Positions 1 through 10,123 of a stretch of 21,719 nucleotides of DNA are shown piece by piece. Positions within the stretch are counted from its first letter, which is position 1. Each line of letters opens with the position of its first letter. The notes under the pieces are model-generated. The model was given only the letters and a program-made list of their open reading frames with translations, had not been told where the DNA came from and ran no database searches. The position numbers and the translations under genes are program-made. Origin of the DNA: Flammula alnicola (Eukaryota > Basidiomycota > Agaricomycetes > Agaricales > Strophariaceae); the NCBI GenBank assembly GCA_015499995.1, contig JADNRV010000617.1, positions 1 through 21,719 of the forward strand. Direction: 5' to 3'.

Positions 1-229
1 GATTTAGATGCTAACAATTACCTAGAGTTTCAAGCTGTCAGAACGTCCTATGTTCCCCATCAACGCGCTCATCTCCCTGCACAGCCATGATAAATGTTTG
101 TCGCAGCATTAGGCAAGTAATGACACTCCGATATCCGAAGACTCTAAGTACATAAGGAGACATAAGGACATCGCGCCCTATTTATAGCAGTGGGAACGCA
201 ACTACACAAAGGTCCATCATACGGCGATA
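1..229. other. Flank with no gene seen
   Basis: No ORF or splice-compatible exon is supportable here. The stretch lies just downstream of the stop codon of the minus-strand gene that ends at 230, so at least part is probably its 3' untranslated region and terminator. Confidence 0.5.
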
Positions 230-1028
230 TCAAACAATTCTCTTGAAACTCGCGTGGACCATCTTGATATCAACGGTCCCAAACAGGTTGTGAATGGGCG
301 TTTCGTACGAGGACTCGCCCACAACTTCGAAGTGTCTCTGCAAAAAAAGAAAGTTAAAGGTTGCTAAAACACACAGTATTAGGTCAATTCTCACCTTCGT
401 ACTCTCCCATCCAAGGAACAGATAAAACTTCTTCCCCGGTTCCTCCCTCGTCTCACCCCACGCAAGAGGCTCGTACGCTCCCTCCGCCGCCGTGATCTTC
501 GGACCCAACACCGCCAGCACCGCGGCCAGATCGTCTTTCGTCTTCCCCTCCTTCAGTGTCATGACCATAACCTCCGTCGTCGGCGCGGTGAGGGCGCCGG
601 CCTTGGGGTCCGCGATGAAATCGACGTGAAAGGACGATCGTTCGCCTGCAGAGGCGAATGCTGGCCCAAAGCCGACTATTTGCGGGTATCCGGGCGTTGG
701 GTCATGGCTTTGTGGTGTTCGTAGGTCTCCCACTCTGTGTAAAAAAAATAAAGTAATCGATCAGAACTAAACTGGTCAACCAGCTTGGAAGTAATAGCGT
801 TCTTACCGGCGACGATAAAGCCAGTCTTTTCCTCCTCTGCCAACCCAGCGAATACACTGCAAGTGCAAACGCGTCAGAACTTAGATGACATGCTCGGACG
901 GTACCCCCTAGTTACCTGGGCAAACCGTCGACGGTACTGAGGAATTCCGCCGGAGCCTTCAACACTGTGGCAGAATCTGCTACAAAGGCTTCGGAGGCAG
1001 GGAAAGTGATGATTTCGTAGAGCGGCAT
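230..1028 (-). CDS. Dimeric alpha/beta-barrel (ABM-like) protein, four exons
   Basis: Spliced gene with exons 1028-916, 856-807, 732-395 and 337-230, giving 202 residues and a TGA stop at 232-230. All introns are 57-74 nt and GT-AG. The third exon must start at 732, after the second of two overlapping AGs (ACAGAG), to hold frame. The protein opens MPLYEIITFPAS, has no signal peptide or membrane segment, and carries two beta-rich halves: one near residues 1-60 and one near 100-170 with EVMVMTLKEG and FYLFLGWEST. This pattern resembles the duplicated ferredoxin-like fold of ABM or stress-responsive dimeric alpha/beta-barrel proteins common in mushroom genomes. No catalytic residue can be named, so a monooxygenase activity is not claimed. 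The start is the first ATG after a TATA box about 85 nt upstream. Structure is confident; function is inferred. Confidence 0.8.
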
Positions 1029-1110
1029 GCTAGTTCTGCAATGTGAGGACTGTGGCTGGTGTGTGGTATGCGAAAGGGATGTTAAGTAGTTTTGCAGAAA
1101 GAGGACGCGG

Positions 1111-1120
1111 GTTATATATA
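1111..1120 (-). promoter_or_regulatory. TATA box of the alpha/beta-barrel gene
   Basis: The minus strand reads TATATATAAC in a GC-rich setting, 83-92 nt upstream of the ATG at 1028. That is a usual distance for a fungal TATA element with a short 5' leader. Confidence 0.6.
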
Positions 1121-1547
1121 CCCGCAGCCGCTCGCGCTTGCCAGAGCAGACGGCCCAGGCGCTGAGCAGTGGCCAAAGTGATCTACTGCACTTCTCTGCT
1201 TGTAAGTAAGTAGCAACAGACAATTAGTGATGCGCAACCAAGGAATTCACTCATAATCTGGAGGGAGGTTGGAGAACGCGTCTACCCATGCCCGAGGTTA
1301 GTCAGACAATCCATAGGATAAGTCAAGGATAAGTCATATAGGTATGTGCAAGGATGACTAGTAGTGAACGGCCTCAGGTATAAATTATGTGATTATTTGT
1401 GCTCTCAACAATCACTTTTGTGAGATGGCCGAAAATTTGCAATCCAATTGCTTGTGGCAAGGGAGAGTGGTAAGAGAGCCCGGGCTACTTACTAGCAGGA
1501 GATGATCAATCAGTTGCGGTACGTATTTACTGAACGACTCGGAGTGA

Positions 1548-1586
1548 GATTAGATTAGATTAGATTAGATTAGATTAGATTAGATT
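1548..1586. repeat. Microsatellite, period 5 (TTAGA)n
   Basis: About 7.8 uninterrupted copies of TAGAT. A short piece of the same motif on the opposite strand (TCTAA, about three copies) occurs near 8061-8075. It is not the telomere repeat expected for basidiomycetes (TTAGGG). Confidence 0.95.
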
Positions 1587-1849
1587 CCTGTTGTACTCTA
1601 CAACTCCTTACATTCTACATATCAGCTCTGTTTGCGATAGTTGAGGCTCTTTATGGAGGAATCAGTGCTTATTTGTCCTTCTGTCATCCTTGTAGATATA
1701 GTTCGTTGGATTTAGATCCCACAAAAATATCAGCGAAAAAGAAATTTCCAAATATTATTGAAGAGAGGATACAAAGCACAGCCTTGATATACGAAAAGAA
1801 TCTATGCAATGAAATTTTTAATAAATAGTACTCCTCAAGGCCTCCATAT

Positions 1850-3361
<1,512 letters not shown>

Positions 3362-3436
3362 TGGTGTTCAAGTGAGTTCGGTGGATAAGAGGAGAAGACT
3401 CGAAGATCCTGAAGACTTTGGCATTTGAAACGATGT

Positions 3437-3444
3437 CTTTTATA
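3437..3444 (-). promoter_or_regulatory. TATA box of the peroxidase gene
   Basis: The minus strand reads TATAAAAG, 76-83 nt upstream of the ATG at 3361. A CCAAT pentamer lies on the plus strand at 3459-3463 (ATTGG on the gene strand). I found no convincing metal-response element (TGCRCNC) in the nearest 300 nt. Confidence 0.65.
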
Positions 3445-5483
3445 CTCGTACTTGACCTCCAATGACGGCCATATAACATGAGTGTCATGTATTCCAGTAC
3501 GATGGTATGGCAAAGCTGAAAATAACGTCAATCCCGAAAACATGGATCCAGCCCAATGGTTCATAGCGAGTGTGCGAAGGTTACGAATGTATGGAAGAAC
3601 TCGTTATACTGGCAAAGGTATATCGAAACGTACAAACCGTGCAGTGTGACGCTGGGACGAAGACGGTTGATTGGGTATGCCCATAGTTCCACGGTAGGAC
3701 AGGAACGGAGGCAAAGAATAGCTTCCGGCAGAAGTAGCCGTGTCTTGAGTGCGAGAGCGTTGAGCTCGATGTCCCAGGATGGACAACAGTTGCTGAGAAC
3801 CTAAGGAACACGTTATCATCATATATGCATTCGGCTTGCCATAGTTGTGGAGGGACCGGTAATAAAGGAGGTCTAATTCCCATGCAAAAAGCAATACTCC
3901 TGGGACAAGCGAGTGGACAGCAAATGAAATCAATATAATTATCCAGTCCATGGGGGTGGGAGTTGGGAGACAGCGATTCTGGGAGGCTCCAAAATGACAA
4001 GCATGCACAGCCACCCTTGTGATTGACCTGTCAATTCGTTGGTGATAATTCCGTATTGCTTTGAGTTGGAAGTACCGGGTTTGACGATGCCCGTTGATAC
4101 TTCGCATGGTCAAATAGTATTGGGGTAAAAGGAGCTGTGAAATTTACTGACAAGTGTGAAAAAAGAGTAGCATCAGTTACAATTTTTCGGCCACAAATGT
4201 TCTCAAGCCGGAATTACAAACGGATAGGATCCCATTGGAGGAGTTAAAGCCAGAGTTAACGGTGCAGTTATACGCATAGATGCTTGAACAGCGCGCAGCG
4301 GTTCCTGAAGAACATAAACTGGGATGTCGATATCTCCTTCGCGAGTCGGCGCTGGGATGAAACGTGGGATGCCGGTCGGTTTTATGAATTGGGTATGAAG
4401 TTTCTATGAAGTCTCGAAGGTCGACAACAAAATGTTCTGATAGTCAAAATCTCGAATCAAGAAAATCCGATAGCAACATGCGCTAGTCAAGAATAATGTG
4501 CTTTGCTATAGACTAGCACTTGCAGGTGAGCCGAAAACCTATTCCTTTGGGTCGGAATATGTTGGAGATCAGTGAAAATCGAGGCAATGTAAGACACTCG
4601 CAAGGCATTGCTGCGGTCTCCTCGTTTGTGGGCTATGACATCGCAACGTAGTAACAACCTATTTCGAATTGAAACTCGAGACTCACTCATCTCCAATCTC
4701 CCGTTTACCAACTTTCATCAACGTCAGCTATGGATGACATTGCTCCACATTCGCATGGCGGGGTTTGTTAACGTGTGTCATCGCTACAGAACAGAAGGAG
4801 GGACTCGCTGACACCAGAACGACGGTGATGCCGTGCTGCGCCATTACTAGTTGTCTGAAATCGGAGAGAGTCAAGGGTGCCTAACGTACAGACTCGATGA
4901 AACATGAAATCGTGACATAGGCGAGAAAAAGCTCACTGGCTGCGCGAAAAGAGTTCGAAAGGGGGGTTCGAAGGTAATTATCCGATGCCAACGTTTAGAG
5001 CTCTGAAAGCGACATCCATACCCCAGATGCACTCCCACAACCTGCTGCGCTCCAGTAGCCTTGGTCTTGATCGTAACCAGAGAAGGATGCAGATAGGCGC
5101 ACTTTCACGGAAATTTTGGCGGGAATACAGGGGAAGGCATGCAGGAGAGGCGTTTATCATAGGGCTCCATGCGTAATTTTCGGTGGCATCTTTGTTCTTC
5201 TGTCCAATCTGTCGAGCCGCGACGCATATTCTTCGGAAAGACTGCTTCAGAAAGACGGTTGAGATTTCCGCGTACGGAGGTTGGTAGACAGGTTCCTTGA
5301 AACATTCGAGGAACATAACGTGGCTCCATTCGAGGTGGGTCGTTGCCTTAATGGAAGAAGGCACTACTGAGCGCTGACGTCTTAACGGAAGGCAAAATGC
5401 TATGACGAGGTGCATAGCTGATGTTGATTGCGAACCGTGCCTCATTTCTCCGAGGATTGCAAAATAAATATCACGGCTGTTAT
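3445..5483. other. Two kb with no supportable gene
   Basis: Holds the distal promoter of the peroxidase and the 3' flank of the uS19m gene. Open frames exist on both strands (for example minus 3604-4113 and minus 4978-5445), but they overlap one another, show no recognisable protein family and have no consistent splice structure. No tRNA, repeat or mobile element was recognised. Confidence 0.5.
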
Positions 5484-5927
5484 CTATTTTTTTGTTGCTC
5501 TAGAGAAAGTCAGCAACATTCATAGAAGAAGAAGAACGGAAGGAGTATGGCGCACTTGTATGTAAACCTCTTCTTCGTAAATGAAAATTCGCCTAGTTTG
5601 TGTCCCACCATATCCTGCGTAACGAGTACGGGTAGGTATTCCTTCCCATTATGTACCATGAATCTCACTCTGAAAAGAGACGGTGAGCTAACTTTGTATT
5701 TATCATACATTGAAATGACATACCCGACGAAGTTAGGCAAGATTGTACAAGACCTAGCTTTAGTCTTTATTGCAACATGGTTCGTCAGAGCTTCACGGAG
5801 GTTTTGAAATGGGACGAAGTAAGGGCCTATGGATATAGTTGTAAGAAATTGGAAGGAGTATATCACCATCTCACTTGCCTTTCCAAGCTGAACGACCAGA
5901 TTTCAAGATGATTTGGGTTGGGTGCAT
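5484..5927 (-). CDS. Mitochondrial small-subunit ribosomal protein uS19m
   Basis: Four exons: 5927-5879, 5826-5724, 5669-5556, 5499-5484. The product has 93 residues, the usual size of fungal uS19m (yeast Rsm19 type). Conserved stretches in order are [50 protein letters not shown] and KKRFTYK, ending KATKK and TAG. It binds the head of the mitochondrial small subunit with uS13 and contacts rRNA. Intron 1 (5878-5827) is GC-AG with donor GCAAGT; this junction restores the invariant W-K-G-P. Intron 2 is 5723-5670. Intron 3 (5555-5500) must be spliced, because read-through gives an unrelated Phe-rich tail. The last exon is only 16 nt. The start is the first ATG giving a short basic N-terminus. 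It is divergent from the F-box gene with 129 bp between start codons. Confidence 0.94.
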
Positions 5928-6056
5928 CCCGCAAGTGTGGTTGAGTCGCTGATATCATTGTCAAAGGGACCTTGACTTATCTTTTCCCACGAGAACACGC
6001 GTCCAGTCAACACCGCCCTTATTACATAATATGGTGTACTCTCATATTCCACCATC
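5928..6056. promoter_or_regulatory. Short divergent promoter region, uS19m / F-box gene
   Basis: Only 129 bp separate the two start codons, so both 5' leaders and both core promoters must overlap or be very compact. No clear TATA box is seen on either strand. Confidence 0.55.
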
Positions 6057-7817
6057 ATGATCAATATCCCTCCCGAAATATGGCTTGATATCGCAAGCTT
6101 CATACCTAATGAAGTGATCTATGGTCAGCTTCTCCGCGTCAACAGAGTCTTTTTGCACCTAGGGCTGAATATACAATGGGGAAAAGTGAGAATCGTCTGG
6201 GAGAGCAGGAGACCAAACTCTTTGCGAATTCCCGAAAGACTCAGGTCCGACTTATACATCTTTTTCTCTCTATGAAGGTTTTAGAGTTTCTGACTATCTT
6301 GCCATTGTACAGAGACCCTTTCATTGCGAAGAGGGTAGAGCGTCTAGATCTCGTGTTGAACTTTAACAACGAGAACTTTAAATTCCAGATGCCGAAGCAG
6401 CATGACGAGCAGATGGCCCAACGGGTAGCTCCGAATCGACTACACCAAACCATCGCAAGGGCATTCAAACCCTTTCGAAGTGGGAGGCAATTGCAAGGAC
6501 CATCGAAATGGGAGCCCGCGACAACTTCCAGCCCTTTCGACGACTCTTTAGAGACAATCATCGACTGTATAGCCACGCTTCCGCATGTGGCAGAGTTTAC
6601 GGTGGACACTTGGATCGCAATGGACAAGGCATTACCTCTACCGAACAAACTGGATTTCCTTTTTGCGACAAGTTGGTCCTGCTTTAGTGCAAACCTGCGT
6701 TTTCTTTCCCTCGAAGGGGAGCTGCCCGTTTATCAAAGAATGGCGTTATTGAAACCCACTTTCAATAGCTTGAAAGGCCTGCAAATCTCGCCTAGCTATA
6801 GTCCAGCTCACCTCCCCGACGGACAAGACGGCGCCCTTCTCCAGCTTGACGATCTGCTTCTTGACACTCTCGTCCCTTTCATCAACAGCGTCAGTCCACA
6901 GCTCGAAACCCTGGGGCTTAAATTGTGGGGCTTCTACGATGTTTCCGACTTCTTCAAACAGTTGTCCGAGTGTCCGGCGCTTAACAATCTGGACATCCAT
7001 CTATTCGGTGCCCCCCTTCGAGATCCTTCGGGTCTCAGAAAGTTCCTTTTCCACGCCTCTCATACCCTCCACAAACTCGAACTCTACCTCAGCTCTATTG
7101 GGGATGAATCTTCCCAATCTCGCCAGGCCTTGAGCGAATTGATCCTTGAGTGCGCCTCGGACAGGGCATGCTTTTCACGCCTACGAAGTCTTAACATCTA
7201 TCCAACGAGACCAATTCGCATAGACGCTTTGGTTGCGTCTATTAAACAGTCCTCGAGGACCCTCACGGAGCTTACAATTTCCCGATATCTTTGCTCCCCA
7301 CATGAGACCGAGATGATCGTAGACGCTTTATCTGAATGCCCTGATTTCTCATGCTTATCCCTCGACATTAAGACGCTAAACATTTCACTATTGGATTACC
7401 TAGACATGAAGCTCCCTGGGCTACAGCGACTTAACATTGTATACGGATTGGGACGCAGCAAAATCGATGTCTTCGACAACTGGCTGATTAGAACACCAAA
7501 CGTAAGTGTATCTTATGCTCCTTCTGATGCTTGAAAACCCATGTTGTTGACGTACGATTTTTTACATACAGGTTGACCTGCTCCAGGATTTATGGGGTCG
7601 CTGTTATTCCGAGTGGAAGCTGAACGACATCGCAATATACCATGCAAAACAGTCAAGAATAGATGTTCAATTGATGCTCGCTTTCGTCGATAGCATCCCT
7701 TCTATCAAGAGTTTTTTTGGAGAGGGCAATATGATGCAGGTACGTGAATGGTATTTTGGCCATGGCATAAGCAACTACCTCACCATATTCGCTTTAGCCA
7801 TTGGTAACTGGGTTTAG
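6057..7817 (+). CDS. F-box protein with leucine-rich-like repeats
   Basis: Exon 1 is 6057-6244, exon 2 is 6313-7501, exon 3 starts at 7572. The start gives INIPPEIWLDIASFIP, an F-box-like N-terminus (about residues 2-40), followed by an RVNRVF motif typical of the Agaricomycete F-box family. Removing the 68-nt intron joins ERLR to DPFIAKRVERL, a conserved linker; without it the frame stops at a TGA. Exon 2 carries irregular Leu-rich units (for example ETLGLKLWGF, NNLDIHLFG, HKLELYLSS). By family knowledge it would recruit substrates to an SCF ubiquitin ligase through Skp1; the target is unknown. The coding sequence is firm to 7739 (515 residues). A donor GTACGT follows there, so the end is uncertain: read-through stops at 7815-7817, and splicing to 7852 would stop at 7870-7872. 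Confidence 0.85.
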
Positions 7818-7872
7818 GTCAAACTCTAACTTCTTTGTTTGAGCTCCATAGTCGTGGGCGAGGACGATGTAG

Positions 7873-8799
7873 ACTGAAAATATATTTATTTGCGCTTTGA
7901 GGACACACCTTCAATCGCTACAGACAAGTCGATGTTGGAAGTGAGCTTGTGAGGTATTTATGTTGATGTAGGACTGGGAAGAACATCGATATCTGAAATT
8001 CCACGACGCGGTACACCGGCGAACAAGAGGGGCCCGTGCAAGCCGACCGTACGTGAGGGATCTAATCTAATCTAAAGTAGTCTGCGCGATTGGAAAATGC
8101 TCCTTATCAGTGCGATGTTTGAGGAGGGGATCCAATGTTTGCGAAAGCGTGCGGCGTCGTCCCATTACACATTTACACTTGATGAATATTATTCTTTCTT
8201 TCCAACGCAATCAATTAAGCTCAAGCGAAGGAAAGCAATACGGTGTAAGTATTTGATTTCAAAGTCTTCATAGCTCTCCGTAAAATGACCATCCTAGCTC
8301 TCCGAAAAATGGCCATCCACTCCAACGCACCTCATCATAGCAAAATAAGCGCTGATTCCGAGTACCTCCTTCCCATCGTTCATACTTTCTTTTTCTCGTC
8401 CTCGTGAACAATATCCATGCGTGTAAGATGTGGACACATCTCAAAAAACGATCCAACCAGCCCTGGCCGCTCAAGCGCTCATTGGCCGGAATTGGAATAC
8501 CGCGATTCCCGGCGGAGAGCACAGGAACCCTCAAAGATGGAAGGGTCGGTATGACGAAAAAATCCTATTGAAGCCAATTCGCATTCAATTTTAGCATGGT
8601 CGGTTTAATGGAGACGAAGTCATAGGCAACACTCACCTCTGTACCTGGATTGAAAAGTCCCAAAAACACCAGAGTTTGGCAGACTGATGTATAAGTACCC
8701 AGTAATAGCCATAAAGTTTTGGTCAACAAAATGCAGCAAGTACCGGGTATGGATTAATCCTTCAAGGGGTGTAGCAGTTATTATTTCCCTCCGTCTCAC
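7873..8799. other. Gene-free flank upstream of the AT-rich array
   Basis: Downstream flank of the F-box gene. It contains a short TCTAA run near 8061-8075 and a 24-bp direct duplication at 8271-8318. The minus-strand open frame 8268-8534 reads through that duplication and has no recognisable domain. Confidence 0.5.
8271..8318. repeat. 24-bp tandem duplication
   Basis: Two adjacent copies (8271-8294 and 8295-8318) beginning TAGCTCTCCG and ending CCATCC; they differ at two positions. Confidence 0.9.
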
Positions 8800-9910
8800 A
8801 TGAATAAATCCCTTTCAATTTATCCATCCCTCATGCTTGGTGAATAAAGTTCTTCTGATAATTCCCGTCGACTTATTCATCCTTTGTCCTTGATAAATAA
8901 ATTTGCATTGAATAAATTCCCATCGATTTATTTATCCCTTGTCCTCGATGGATAAATTCCCATCGACTTATTCATCCCTTGTCCTCAATGAATAAGTTTC
9001 CTTTTATTTATCAGTTTCCATTTGAAGGATAAATTTGCATCAATTTATTGATCTCTTGTCCTCGATGGATAAATTTGCGTTGATTTATCAGTTTCTATTT
9101 CAAGGATAAATTCCCATCGATTTATTTATCCCTTGTGCTTGATGGATAAATTCCCGTCGACTTATTCATCCCTTGTCCTCGATGAATAAATTTCCTTTTA
9201 TTTATCAGTTTCCATTTGAAGGATAAATTTGCATTGATTTATCAGTTTCTATTTCAAGGATAAATTCCCATCGATTTATTTATCCCTTGTGCTTGATGGA
9301 TAAATTCCCGTTGACTTATTCATCCCTTGTCCTCGATGAATAAATTTCCTTTTATTTATCAGTTTCCATTTGAAGGACAAATTCCCGTCGATTTACTGAT
9401 CCCTTGTCCTCAATGGATAAATTTGCATTGATTTATCAGTTTCTATTTCAAGGATAAATTCCCATCGATTTATTCATCCCTTATCCTCGATGAATAAATC
9501 ATTCTCAATGAATAAATTTCCTTCGATTTATTGATTTCCGTTCCATGGATAAATTCCGCTTAATTTTTTCATCCCCTTTTCTCGATGAATATCCTCTCGA
9601 TTTATTGGTTTCAATTTATGTTTATGTCGCAAATATGCAGGCTCTGCAGTAAATGGAGTGAGTCCGTGCATTGGTACGCTCTGCACATTCAATAAATGCG
9701 GCTTCATTCGGCCTCGCATGTATTTTTATAGTATGCGTCTTTCATTTCCTATTGATGCACAAATTGTGTTCAATTTATTCATACATTTCTATGCTCTGAT
9801 GAATAAATTGCTCCTTCCTTAATTCATCCATGCTTTTGATGAATAAATCATATCCGATTTATTCATCCCTTTCCATTGACGAACAAATTTCTTTCCATTT
9901 GTCCATCCCT
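8800..9910. repeat. AT-rich minisatellite with alternating inverted motifs
   Basis: A dense, diverged array of units about 38-39 bp long. Each has a GATGAATAAAT- or GATAAATT-like arm and a reverse-complement arm such as ATTTATTCATC or ATTTATC, joined by linkers like CCCTTGTCCTC, AGTTTCCATTTGAAG or AGTTTCTATTTCAAG. Longer blocks of about four units recur: the block at 9181 recurs at 9335, 154 bp away, with more than 40 identical bases. At 9838-9867 the arms form a perfect 12-bp stem with a 6-nt loop. From about 9560 to 9780 the array is degenerate. No coding frame explains it. Confidence 0.9.
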
Positions 9911-10123
9911 CAACCGGCTTCATTCTTGATTGCTCCGGGCGGTATGTTTTCCTTAATTGTGCAAAATAAAATAGAACGGTATATTCAATACAGTATTTAC
10001 ATTGAATCTACATTGAACACATCGAAAAGTCCATTACTTTCACGCACCCACCATTCAGCGCTTGAATAGTGAGCGTGTGAAATTGCTACAACAGCCCCGT
10101 GACGCATACCTAGGTAAACGATA

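Larger units (their letters stand above)
1029..1849. other. Intergenic region between two minus-strand genes
   Basis: Upstream region of the alpha/beta-barrel gene and downstream region of the peroxidase. Apart from the TATA box at 1111-1120 and the 5-bp microsatellite at 1548-1586, no gene, RNA or other repeat is evident. Confidence 0.6.

Noticed and set aside
1548..1586. Telomere or subtelomere repeat
   Set aside because: The unit is TTAGA, not TTAGGG, the run is under 40 bp, and ordinary genes flank it on both sides.
3581..4113. Overlapping minus-strand open frames upstream of the peroxidase
   Set aside because: Two frames overlap on the same strand, neither shows a known motif or good splice structure, and composition looks non-coding.
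4978..5445. 155-codon minus-strand open frame
   Set aside because: No recognisable family, and shorter open frames overlap it on both strands. It could be real, but nothing in the sequence supports it.
6176..6312. Independent start of a 452-residue protein at 6176
   Set aside because: The F-box N-terminus at 6057 joins exactly to the later exon through a 68-nt intron, so the 6176 ATG is an out-of-frame shadow.
8800..9910. CRISPR-like array
   Set aside because: The genome is eukaryotic, the repeats are diverged with no unique equal-length spacers, and no cas genes are present.
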